The position numbers and the translations under genes are program-made. The notes under the pieces were generated by a model. It was not told where the DNA came from. It made no database searches and saw nothing but the letters and a program-made list of their open reading frames with translations. Shown one piece after another: positions 33,259 to 43,041 of a stretch of 64,000 bases of DNA. The number at the start of each line of letters is the position of its first letter. The first letter of the stretch is position 1. The stretch lies in assembly GCA_001566295.1 (NCBI GenBank), contig KQ964255.1, positions 868,001 through 932,000 of the forward strand, in the 5' to 3' direction. This DNA comes from Microdochium bolleyi. Lineage: Eukaryota; Ascomycota; Sordariomycetes; Xylariales; Microdochiaceae.

Positions 33259-34782
33259 TCATAGCTTGGTAGGCCCCGTCGTGATGGTGTTGACCTCGGA
33301 GCCAGTACTCTCCTCGTCGCGACGGTAGTCTCGAGCGGCATCTGACTCGATGCTTCTCGTGCAGAATGATTCGGTCAGTAATCCATACAAGGGTGGAGAG
33401 CGAACGCTGGAGCAAACTCACGAATCCTTGCGCTTGAAGTAGAGCCTCAACCCGTGCGTGGCCAGGATCAGCGCGAGCGCACACCCAAGGCCGAATGGGA
33501 AGCCCTTTGGGAACCGTGGTGCCTCGACCGTAGGAAACACGAGCAGTGGGATCCACGCTGTCGAGGACTGTGAGACCGCGTTGATAAGGACGAGCGTGAA
33601 CGCCCGCTCCTCGGGCGATGCTCGTAGCAGGTTGTTGACCCAGCCGTGGAAGACACTTGAGAGTGCTACCGAGGCGTAGATTGTCGAGAAGGCGAACCAC
33701 AGCGCAGGCTCGGGGACGGTCCAGATGGTCAAGATCAGCAGGCCTAGCGCGTTCCAGGCCGAGGACAGCGTGATAGCCCACGCAGGTCCGATCAGCAGGT
33801 CCGAGGCAAAGCACACAAAGATGGTGTACAAGATGCCCAGGGCTGGCGCAATGGTGCCGAGCTCGTTGACGCGGGACGAGCTGTACCTGCCCAGGCTCTT
33901 GATCCAGAGCAGGAAGGTGCCCGCACTCGAGTGGTCGCCCGCGTTCCAGAACAGGACGTCGACGGCGATAATGGCCCAGAAGTGAGGGCTCGCCACAATC
34001 TTGCGCAGGTTGCCGATCTTGAACCTCCCGTGCGAGACGTGGCCCGCCTTCTTCAGGCGTTCGACTGAGCCGTCGATGTCGGCCTGGCTGAGCACTCGCC
34101 GGTTTGGCTGATCTGGTGTCCCGGGGATGACAAAATAGCCCAGGACGCCGACGGGAATAGTAATGAGGGCGCAGATGATGTACATCCACCGCCATCCAGA
34201 CAGCCCGTGGACTCCCTCGAGGCTTGCTGATGCCGCGGCCTGGATCAGGCCAGCAGTAAGAGTCCCAAGGGAGAGGCCGATATAGAATATGCCTCCACGC
34301 CGCCCAATCTCGTCGCCTCGATACCAGGAGCCGAAGATGTAGTGCATAGCTGGGAAAAAAGCCGCCTCGAACCAGCCGACCAGAAAGCGATACGCCGCCA
34401 GCTCGGCGAACGAGTTAGCCCGGTACTGGAGGAGCGTGAATATACCCCAGGCAATGTCCAGTAAAGGAATCGTCCAGTACATCGGAACGTGTGTGAACAG
34501 GAAGAGGAAGGGGATCTGCCCGACCACTGCTCCGACAATGTAGAACGTCTGCAGCTGGACAAGCTCGTTGCCCTTGAAGCCCAGTTCGTCCTTGAGTCCC
34601 GCGACATAGGCATTGTTTAGATTCGACTGGTCCAGATACTTGACCCAGTAGGCCAACACCGCATACGGTACGATGAGCAGGTCGAGTTTTCGAATGAGCT
34701 TTCGGTCTTCAGCGGTGTCGAGCTCCTCCGAATACCAGCGAATATCGTACCACTTTCTGCCTCCATTTGCAGAGGACGCCAT
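33259..34782 (-). CDS. MFS transporter, anion:cation symporter family (allantoate permease/Dal5-like)
   Basis: A plasma-membrane permease of 485 aa with about 12 spans. Exon 1 (34782-33422) begins MASSANGGRKWYDIRWYSEE and includes the family block RKLDLLIVPYAVLAYWVKYLDQSNLNNAYVAG (a 'DR..N'-type first loop). Then come GWFEAAFFPAMHYIFGSWY and RRGGIFYIGLSLGTLTAGLIQ, a central cytoplasmic loop (VLSQADIDGSVERLKKAGHV) and a C-terminal half ending RLYFKRKDS. A 66-nt intron leads to a short exon 2 (33355-33259) encoding an acidic, Thr-rich cytosolic tail ending GPTKL. Relatives carry allantoate, nicotinate, pantothenate or other organic anions. The long frame back to 34950 is leader sequence. Its divergent start from the FAD monooxygenase suggests joint control. 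Confidence 0.93.
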
Positions 34783-35427
34783 GATGTCACTTCGTCGAAA
34801 TTGACTGGGACAACTGTTGTGCCGTATTGTCTTTAGCTCTCCGGGGATTACTGTTACTGCGAGAGACAAAAAGTCGATGGTTGAGTTGTGAATGTCGTTG
34901 TGATCGCCCATATAAGACCGGCATCCCCGGCATCGCAAGCTTGTGTGCACCGAGGTACGTTATCTGCGGAATCATTCATCACGACATGGCAGCTAAACTT
35001 CCGTTGCATACTATACCTCAGCCGCATCAGATGTCTAGATTATTGCCGATATCGCATTGCTGGTTTCTGAAGCTTGGATTGCTCATGGTCACGACTCCAA
35101 CATTCCGCAAGATCCAGGGGTGATGGCACAATCAGCCACCCCACGCGTGTGGCGGGCTCACCATACTGGTAAAAGGACAACCAGCACGGCTTCCTCAACA
35201 TTGACTTCAATTCAATGACCGATCGCGGAGTGCGTCTTGATCACGCAAGATGTTGCAAAAAGACCCCATGTATGGATCAGCGTGCAGGCCACTGATACCA
35301 AGAGCCTCTCGCGGCGAGCTTGTAGCAGGAGATTAATCTATTGAGGACGCGCCTGGTGCTTCACTGCCGTGTTTATGGGCCAGCTCCCACTGATACCAAA
35401 TAGCGCTGACTCTGACGAGCGACCATA
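34783..35427. promoter_or_regulatory. Shared divergent promoter, MFS permease / FAD monooxygenase
   Basis: A 645-bp interval between two divergent start codons of functionally related genes. It contains a perfect 13-bp direct repeat (35289-35301 and 35387-35399), an AGATAA GATA-factor site read on the minus strand (34960-34965), and the 10-bp palindrome AGATTAATCT at about 35,331. The arrangement suggests co-regulation, possibly with nitrogen control by a GATA factor as for Dal5-type permeases in other fungi. The binding proteins are inferred, not shown. Confidence 0.5.
35289..35399 (+). repeat. Direct repeat CCACTGATACCAA, two copies 98 bp apart
   Basis: Two perfect 13-base copies lie at 35289-35301 and 35387-35399. 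The second ends 28 bases before the ATG of the FAD monooxygenase. The position within a short promoter suggests a transcription-factor site or part of the transcript leader. I did not find a further copy by eye at the neighbouring MDR or FMN-monooxygenase promoters. Confidence 0.55.
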
Positions 35428-37424
35428 ATGACGATTAACGACTACGGGCCGTCTGCCTCACGACGTGTGCTTGCCGACGGAACACTTCCTGGCCCCATCA
35501 GGCATGGCCCAGTCAAAGAGGCTGTAGCAACAACCACAATCGCTGTCTCTGATGAGCAAGACATATCAAAGAGTCCGGAAAGCAGACGCTCTGCTGTGTA
35601 TCCAGCTCCCACATTCGCTCTCCTCGATCGTCACATTGATGAGCCACGAGAACTCAAGGTCGCTGTTATTGGAGCAGGCCTGGCTGGTATCACAGCGGGA
35701 ATCCTACTGCCAGCCAAAGTTCCAGGGATTCAGCTCACAATCTTTGAGAAGAACTCGGACGTGGTATGTATCACGTGGAGCTTGCGACCTCACAGTCGAG
35801 TTGCTTTTATAACGTTATCGCTGACCAACACCCCAAACAGGGGGGCGTCTGGTATGAGAACGTGTATCCGGGAGTTCGATGCGATGTTCCCGCTCACGTG
35901 TACCAGTCAAGCGTGGAGGGCAACCCGCAGTGGTCAGAGAAGTTCGCGCAAGGCGCCGAGATCCGCGAGTATTGGCAGGCACTGGCTCGGAAGCACAAGG
36001 TTTACGAGCATCTCAGATTGTCTCACGAGGTGAAAGAATTACAATGGGCTCAAGATACCGGCAAGTGGAACGTCGAGGTGGAAGAGCTGACGACAAACGA
36101 GAGGAGCGTCGAGAAGTTTGACTTTGTTTTGACGGCCATCGGGCGTTTCAACTCCTGGAAGCTGCCAGAGTACCCGGGTCTGGACGAGTACCGCGGGCAT
36201 CTCAGACACGTACAAGACTGGGACCCGAGCTTCAAACCCGCAGGCAAGCGCATCGCCATTATTGGCAACGGTGCCAGCGGGATCCAGCTGGTATCGAACT
36301 TGCAAAAGACTGTGGCGCATCTTGATCACTATGCGAGAAATCCAACCTGGATCGCGCCGTCCTTCTCCGGTGACGACACGTCGATCGAGCCTATTGCCAT
36401 TGACCCCGACGCGAAAGCATCCTTTCACGACCCTGAACAGTATCTCGCCTTCCGAAAGCTGCAGACGGACAAGTATTGGAGACGTATCAAAGGCTGGCTC
36501 AAGGGCCACCAGGACAACACCACGGCACAGCAGGAATATACTGATATTCTGCATACTAAGCTGTCCGGAAAGCCAGAGCTCGTAGAGAGTCTCACGCCGA
36601 GCTTCTCGCCGCACTGCCGGCGCCTCACCCCGGGGCCAGGATACCTGGAGGCTCTCGCGCAGGATCATGTCGAGTACATCAATACGCCTATCAAACGGTT
36701 CACGCCTACCGGCATCGAAACGTTGGACGGCAAACACCGCGCTGTGGACGCCGTGTTCTGCGCCACTGGCAGTCACGGGCAGCTGCCTCTGTTCAAGATC
36801 CATGGCTCGCACGGCGCAGAGCTGGGTAGCATGTGGCAACCGAGAGCCCAGGGGTCTTCAGAAGAAGGATACGGATTCCCTTACACTTACCTCGGGGTGG
36901 GCACGCCGGGGTTCCCAAACCTTGGGTTCCTGATCGGTCCCAACGGCTCAGGCCGGTCCGGGACCGTGCCGTACGCAGCCGAGATTCACGTCTCCTTCTA
37001 CGCCAAGCTGCTGCGCAAGATGTCCCGCGAAGGCATACGGACAGTGCAGCCCCGGCGGGACGCAGCGGACGACTTTGTGCGATGGAGCGATGCCTTCTTC
37101 AGCACGACAGTGCTCTCAGAGGGCTGCAGCTCGTGGTACAATGGCGGGCAGCCGGGAGGACGGATATATGGCCTCTGGCCGGGCAGTGCCGCGCACCTGG
37201 CCTCGATCCTGAGGGAGCCCAGGTGGGAGGATTGGGAGTACGACTATGTCGAGGTCCAAGACCCCGGGACGGGTGCGCTCGTCGACAACAGATTCGCGTG
37301 GTACTTTGGAAATGGCACCACGAAGAAGGAGCTTGACCCGGAGACTGATATGACGTCTTACTTGAAGCTGCCGGAGCATCTTGATCTGAGAGATCTGCAT
37401 GAGAGCTGGTGGAGCATTCCGTAA
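35428..37424 (+). CDS. Baeyer-Villiger-type FAD monooxygenase
   Basis: A class B flavoprotein monooxygenase of 639 aa that uses FAD and NADPH to insert oxygen into ketones or related substrates. Exon 1 (35428-35763) has a disordered leader and then the FAD dinucleotide fold VAVIGAGLAGITAG (~79-91). A 77-nt intron (35764-35840; acceptor CCAAACAG) joins to GGVWYENVYPGVRCDVPAHVYQ, the conserved second FAD block. The class fingerprint FxGxxxHxxxW appears as YRGHLRHVQDW (~229), with Tyr for Phe. The NADPH fold is IAIIGNGASGIQLV (~251). Later blocks include RRLTPGPGYLEAL, VFCATG and FLIGPNGSGRSG. The substrate cannot be read from the sequence. It pairs with the divergent permease and the following reductase. 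Confidence 0.92.
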
Positions 37425-38144
37425 AGGCAACAAACAGTACAATGGCAACAATGCACTTTCCATGCACTTTCCCACGAGCTTCGAATAGCACATAGAGATT
37501 ATGTCTAATACACAATGCATAAAGGGCATGTTTGCTGGCCTCGCCAAGGTCATCTGATGGATAACGAGCGTACCATCGGATGCAGCTTGTTTGACCGTGG
37601 CTACCAACCAGGTTGTCTGAATGCACAACACTCGTCCCTCAACCGCCAGGACGATCCAAGTGGTGAGTCCTGAACCCGCTCCATATGCCTATGGCATGAT
37701 TTCCGGCGTTCTTGCGTGAGCACAAGGTTTGCGCGTGTCCGCCACGCCGGTGATCCCCCACGCCGGCAAGGCGTGCGCAATCGCGCTCCGCCATCACGCA
37801 ATGACTGGGCCGGCAAAGTAGGCACCACAACCCCGGCGATCCGTGTAAAGTGCCACTGACTTGCCAATGGCAAACAATGTAGTTTTGTGCCAGACCTGCC
37901 TGGAGGAGCTCCGAAAGCGGCATTCCGCTCAGGGAAGTCCGTGGAGGTACGAGTCTTTTGCTTGGTGATAACGGCTACCGATGACATGACCGGCCTAGCG
38001 ATTTAGCTTTTGCAAGGTAGATCAAGGTACAATTACCGCTGTGCCGTAATGAAATACTAGCAGCTGGCTTTTGAAGGAGTTGTTTCTTACAAGATTGACA
38101 ACCACAACAACCCACATTCTGCGCCATTCTCACTTCGCGATGGC
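37425..38144. other. Intergenic region between the FAD monooxygenase and MDR reductase
   Basis: 720 bp between two plus-strand genes, so it holds a 3' UTR and the reductase promoter. Minus-strand frames (37099-37987) are shadows or noise. No copy of the 13-bp repeat was found. Confidence 0.4.
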
Positions 38145-39644
38145 ATGGCACAGGACAAAGCAATGCCTTCCCCATTCTTAGATCGCCAGTCCGTGCTGCT
38201 GCTACACGCTGCCAGACAAAGATACCAGGTCGCCCGGGACTACCCGGTCCCAAAGCCAACACGGGAAGAAGTACTCATCAGGACTCAATTCATTGGTCTA
38301 AATCCGCTGGACTGGAAAGCTCCGTGAGTATTCTCTTGGACAATCCTCCAGCCCCATGATCAAGAATTACGAACAAGAGCACCATGCCGTCAGGAGTGCT
38401 AGAGAAGTCGCTGACCATTGTTCCTGACACCGTGGATAGAGATTTCAACTTTGCTCTGCCTGTACTGCCCTACATTGCTGGTCGAGAACTTGTTGGCGAG
38501 ATTGTCGAGACGTCTGACGAGGCCTCGACGAAGTTCTCTGTGGGAGACCAGGTCATCGCCATCTCCACAGACTATCGAGACCTGCGGAAAGCGTGCTTTC
38601 AGGAATACGTTGTAGCGTCCGACTTCAACATCCTCAAATTACCTCGGAATGTCAGCCCTCGGCAAGGTGCGGGTGTCGGTGTCGGCTTTGTCGCTGCCGC
38701 GCTTGCCCTGGGCGTCTGCTTGGGGGTTGATTTTGGCAGCGTCGAAGACGGACCAGATCTCTTGGCCATGGTCCGCGGTCAAGATGTCCAAGACAGACTC
38801 GCGCCGGACATAGCAGAAGAGTGTCGCGAAGGGATAGAGGTTGCTGAGAGGGCCGGGTCGGGTGACTGGATCGTGATATGGGGAGGTGAGTCGTGTGATG
38901 AACGGAGCCCGTCAGCACAAGAAACTGACCACAGTCTTTGCAATATTGCCAGGCTCCTCTGTCACTGCGGCTGTGGCAGCCCAGCTGGCACGCCTCGCTG
39001 GCCTGCGCGTCGTCCTCGTAGTGAACCAGGCCAAGCACGGCCTTAGGATCGTGCAGTCCGCGGTCCTGGCACCAGACCTGCTGATCGATGGTCACGACCC
39101 CGTGCGAGCGGCCGAGATCATCAGCAGCACGTTGAAAGGCCAGGTACGGTTTGCCCTCGACACGTCAGGCCGCGAGAGCGCGGCCCTGCTTGCGGGTGTC
39201 TTGGACCGGGCAGGCGAGTCAGGCCACCACGAGAAGAAACCAGGTCTTTCGACCGTAGAAGTGCGGCAGGAGCACCACGCCGACGACGGTAATGGCGGAT
39301 CACGGGCGAGCACTCTGGTGACGCCGCCTCGAACGCCCCCGAGCCGACCGAGACCACTGCCGCAGCGCTCGCACGTGGTCGGGCTGGCGGGACTGCCCAA
39401 GGCGGAAGTAGGACGGTCCGATAAGATCGCGTTGCACTCAGTGCCGATCAAGTTGTTCCACGATACCCCCGACGTGGGACGGGCCTTGACAGCATGGCTT
39501 TACAGGCTGCTCAGCAGCGGCGCGGTCGCATGTCCCGATACGCTGTCGGTCGACCGCGGTTTGGACGGGGTCAACCAGGGCTTGGACAAGATGAGGGCCG
39601 GCACGATCAGTGGTGGTAGAGCTGTTGTCGAGATGGCGGGCTGA
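38145..39644 (+). CDS. Zinc-ADH-type (MDR) NADP-dependent oxidoreductase, enoyl-reductase-like
   Basis: A medium-chain dehydrogenase/reductase of 438 aa. Exons are 38145-38323, 38440-38885 and 38953-39644. The N-terminal GroES-like domain reads EVLIRTQFIGLNPLDWKAP-DFNFALPVLPYIAGRELVGEIVE and FSVGDQVIAI. The cofactor domain has SGDWIVIWGGSSVTAAVAAQLARLAG with a GGSSxxA loop. The C-terminus has LHSVPIKLFHDTPDVGRALTAW and GGLDGVNQGLDKMRAGTISGGRAVVEM, all typical of the fungal trans-acting enoyl-reductase-like group. The catalytic zinc ligands of true alcohol dehydrogenases are absent, as usual for this group. Residues ~330-370 form an Arg/Pro/Ser-rich insertion (RASTLVTPPRTPPSRPRP) that looks untypical. 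It is on the same strand as, and downstream of, the FAD monooxygenase. Confidence 0.87.
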
Positions 39645-40697
39645 GGGCTGCGTTCAGTGGCAGTTGAGCATCATCGTGAAGCGCCAAAGAGGGTACTTTT
39701 GTAATATACCTCGAGTCACCTTGGGGGACAGTCCAGTGATGGCATCTGAAGCCCTGGGAGACGATGTTTAGCACGATGGGGGCGCGGAGGGAATGGCTGC
39801 GACAACAATAGACCCCTGGCGAGAATCCCAATCAACAGTGTTTCACCAGCGGCCCCGTCTGGCCCGTCTGGCCCGTCTGGCCCGTCTGGCCCGTCTGGCC
39901 CGTCTGGCCCCCGCTTCGTGAGTGTCCGGGACTGGTACGGGTTTGACATTGCACCCGCCCCTGGCACACACATGTTCGGACTGTGTCAGGATGTAGCAGA
40001 GCCTCACAAGGGAAGGGGACTTCCCGCCGACTCCAGACAGGACGTTGTGTCGAACTGGCTCGGCGGGACGTTGGGCCGCCGGAGAATACTGTAGGGAAGG
40101 CCCGGTGGTGAGCATGAGCTGTGAAGTCTGCGGACAGAAGTGGGCGTCGACACAGGCGATGCATACTTGAAGTAAGCATATGGTATGAATCTAGGTCGAA
40201 CGCTGTTGGGAACGTCAGGTGTGCGAAGCACGGGAATCCGTGACGAGGGCTCCACCTCGGCACTTGAGGCATGCAGGTGTGCGGGAGAAAGCTCGAGAAG
40301 GAGCGCCGAGTGCCCTGTCCGTTGCGGCTTGGCAGGCCACGCGGCCAATGGGCGTCCGCCTTGGCCGGCCTCGATGCTGCTTGACGCGGCAGCCAATGCG
40401 ACCAGCGCTCGCCAGCCTCCTGCGCCGCCTCCCCCCGTCCTCTCCCCAGCCCTTTATCCGCCCTCTCCCAGCTGCCCGGCGCCACCCTGCGACCTGTCTT
40501 GTCTTTGTCGTCCTGGTTGTCGTCCACTGCATCCACTGCGCCTGCGTGCCTCGCCCTCAACTCTCAGCCACCTCGATCGGCAACATCCTGTACTCCACTG
40601 CCAGCACTGCCAGCAGTGCCAGCAGAAGACCACCAGAAGACAGCCAGGCCGCTTCTTCATCCGCCCTCGTCACAACCCGCACAGCACACTTCAAGCC
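39645..40697. other. 1.05-kb intergenic region with a 9-bp tandem repeat
   Basis: It lies between the MDR reductase and a membrane-protein gene on the same strand. It contains a 9-bp tandem repeat at 39856-39909 (listed separately) and a strongly C/T-rich tract (~40,420-40,500) in the downstream promoter. Several long frames on both strands here are compositional artefacts. Confidence 0.45.
39856..39909 (+). repeat. Minisatellite, six perfect copies of CGTCTGGCC
   Basis: Six exact 9-bp units run head to tail, flanked by partial units. On the minus strand they translate as Gly-Pro-Asp repeats in one frame, but no gene supports this. Such arrays vary in copy number by slippage and make good strain markers. 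Confidence 0.9.
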
Positions 40698-41386
40698 ATG
40701 CCGCCACAAACGATACCGGCGCTCTCGGAGCGTGCTGGCGACGTCGTCTACGTCGATCAGTACGGCAACGTCTACGGCGACTCCTTCTGGTACTCAAAGG
40801 TACGTGGCGACTCCTCTACTCCGGCCGTCTCCTCGACCAGCTACCAGAATACCCCCAAGCTACATCTACTAACGTCCTGTCTCCATGGCAACAGGAGGGC
40901 GTCATCACCAAATGGGTCCTCTTCTTCGCCTTCATCACCTTCTTCACGCTCTACTTCTTCGGCGGCCGCGCCCTCGCCCGCAAGCGTGTGCGCAACAACC
41001 AGAAGCCTTTCTTCGGCACTGCCTGGCTCCTGTCCCGCCGCGAGCGCGGCCTCGTCGACCCCCGCTACGCCACACCCGCCGCTGCATGGCCGGGACACAA
41101 CGGAAACAACGGAGGGTATTATCGCAACCAGCAGCCGCAGCAGGGATACTACGGTGGCCAGCAGCAATATCCCATGGGCGACATGTATGCGCCCCCGCCG
41201 CCTGTATACGATGGACACCGGCCCCCGGTCTACGAGGCTGGCGCAGCGCCAGGCGGTGGTGTAGGCGGCACCAAGGTCGACCCCAACCAGACCTCGGGTG
41301 TTGGACCGGCTGCCCCAGGTGCCCCGTCTGCAGCTGGCGGTGCGAACGACTTTGCGCCTCCTTCTGGCCCGCCGCCTGCCCGGTGA
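40698..41386 (+). CDS. Single-pass membrane protein with PPxY-rich cytosolic tail
   Basis: A 197-aa protein. Exon 1 (40698-40799) encodes MPPQTIPALSERAG and DVVYVDQYGNVYGDSFWYSK. A 95-nt intron (40800-40894; branch CTACTAAC) joins to EGVITKWVLFFAFITFFTLYFFGGRALARKR, a single membrane span (~40-58) followed by a positive-inside cluster. The tail is Tyr/Gln/Gly-rich (GGYYRNQQPQQGYYGGQQQ) and holds two PPVY motifs (APPPPVYDGH, RPPVYEAG) that would bind WW domains of Rsp5-type ubiquitin ligases. The layout resembles fungal Rcr-type or arrestin-independent Rsp5 adaptors, so a role in vacuolar sorting is likely but inferred. I do not recognise an exact family name. Confidence 0.82.
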
Positions 41387-41982
41387 TGAACATCTTATAT
41401 TTGTGGGAGATCCTGGAAGACGAAGAGAGTCTCGAACGACGTGGAGGATATACACCAGCAGCGAAACCCCCAAGCATTTTGGTCTTTTTTATTATTATAC
41501 AATGACGGGCTTGTTGTCATCAGCAAGACAGTACTCCAAGCCAAGTGTTCGTAGATAGAGAACGGGCTGGCCCCCTTTGTCTCTGGATGGACAGAGCCAA
41601 CATAGAAGGCGTGCAAGCTTACCATATCACTTGACACCAAACGAATAATAGCGTCTTCTTGTCCCTCTGCCTTTGCTCGACATCATAGTTCTGCAGAATT
41701 TGTGGCGCGATGCTTTACTTGGCTAGACAAGGCCTGGGACCAATCATAAGTACCATCGGAATGTGTATGCTGGGTTCTGTTTACATCATCGCCAAGTGCG
41801 AGCAACTGATGTAAATTTATCCTCTGAAATTACGCGTACAAGTATATATGCGCCTATATCGCTCCAAAGTTGTGCTCTGGTTTCGACCGGTGGTTGTGAC
41901 CTGGGCGAAATTCAAGCCACGTTGCAAGCGCACCTCAAAACATCATGATGGGTATCGTAAAGTCCACTGTGCATGGCCCCCT
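41387..41982. other. Convergent 3' intergenic region
   Basis: 596 bp between the stops of the PPxY protein (+) and the unknown gene (-). It is AT-rich, with a TTTTTATTATTATACAA tract near 41,490 that could belong to a 3' end signal. Nothing else was recognised. Confidence 0.4.
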
Positions 41983-43041
41983 TCAATCTAGCTCCATTGC
42001 GTCCATGCCCGAGCCAAGATGAGGGCCTGGGGCGTTTGCACCTAGGGCAGCCCATCCTGTTTGGGATGAGCTCACGGGTGGTGAAGATATGTCGGCTACC
42101 GTTGACATTGTCTTCCGTGAGCCGTCATCCGCGTTGGGAATGGAACTCCTGTCACTGTTCACAAGCTTATCTCTCTGCCGCTCGCGCATCCGGTTGCGAG
42201 CCTCCATCACGGCCCTACGCACGCTGTCTTGTTCCTCGGGCACCGTGAGCGACGAAGGATCGCTGTACAGAACCACCTGCATGTCGTTGATGTTGGTGCC
42301 GGCGATCTCGCCATCCGGGTTGGCAAAGACAGATGACGGTAGGCGGTTTTGGCGTAGGTGCTTGTCGATGTCGGCGAGGAAGACGAGGCGGTGGTTGCTG
42401 TCCTCGCTGCAGGTGGACTCTGTATCCGAGGAGGACAGCTCGTCGTCGAGGTTGTAGATGTAGACCTTATGCGCGCTGTCATCGAGTCGCATGGTGTCGT
42501 CCTCGGGGATCGAGGGCAGTGCGTGGGAGTCGTCTTCGTCCGCAGTCGGCCTCAGGTGAGGGGACTCGACAGGCACGTATAGCCGCTCGCCATTCTTCTC
42601 TGTGATTGCGAGCACTGTCAGCTGGCAAGGTCCAGGACCTGATGACGTGGTTTCTTGAATGAGTTGCTGGGGCGTAGTACCAAGATTGAGCAGACTGAGG
42701 CGCTTCGAGAGCCTCTCGTTCTCTTGCGACTCGGCCTTCCTCTTGCGAGACCTCGTCATGGGGGCGGAGGGGGTGGCTGGCTCTGGGTATGCATGTTGGG
42801 AGGCTAGGCTGGGGGGGGCGTAGGCTGATTGTGGTGTCGCGAAGCTGGCGGGCATGGTGTTCATGTCATCGTGATAGGCGGAATGGGCGGGTGCGACACT
42901 GTCGAGTGAGGCACCGCCGAAGAGGGTGGCTCGCTGTGAGCAGGTGTTGAAGTGGTCGTGTGTGTAAGTGCTGTGTCCGGGTCGGGGGCAGCCTGGACCC
43001 AGACGAGGTGGGGTGTAGAAGCGGCGCTGATGGACATCCAT
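41983..43041 (-). CDS. Unrecognised 352-aa protein
   Basis: I do not recognise a family. A single exon starts MDVHQRRFYTPPRLGPG. An N-terminal disordered part contains a basic nuclear-localisation-like stretch (TRSRKRKAESQENERLSKRLSLLNLG, ~110). The middle reads QLTVLAITEKNGERLYVPVESPHLRP and HKVYIYNLDDELSSSDTESTCSEDSNHRLVFLADIDKHLRQNRLP, which looks structured and acidic. A helix EEQDSVRRAVMEARNRMRERQRDKL and a disordered end ..GMDAMELD follow. The even codon periodicity and the clear structured/disordered alternation support a real gene. It is divergent from alanyl-tRNA synthetase. A start at the ATG at 42865 (MNTMPASF) is possible. Confidence 0.75.
   Translation of the reverse strand: MDVHQRRFYTPPRLGPGCPRPGHSTYTHDHFNTCSQRATLFGGASLDSVAPAHSAYHDDMNTMPASFATPQSAYAPPSLASQHAYPEPATPSAPMTRSRKRKAESQENERLSKRLSLLNLGTTPQQLIQETTSSGPGPCQLTVLAITEKNGERLYVPVESPHLRPTADEDDSHALPSIPEDDTMRLDDSAHKVYIYNLDDELSSSDTESTCSEDSNHRLVFLADIDKHLRQNRLPSSVFANPDGEIAGTNINDMQVVLYSDPSSLTVPEEQDSVRRAVMEARNRMRERQRDKLVNSDRSSIPNADDGSRKTMSTVADISSPPVSSSQTGWAALGANAPGPHLGSGMDAMELD

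Noticed and set aside
39832..40560. Collagen-like Gly-Pro-Asp protein on the minus strand
   Set aside because: The repeat frame comes only from the 9-bp minisatellite; flanking sequence has no coding character or splice logic.
40185..41264. 359-codon plus-strand frame overlapping the PPxY membrane protein
   Set aside because: It is out of frame with the membrane span and the intron. The spliced model in the other frame gives a coherent protein.
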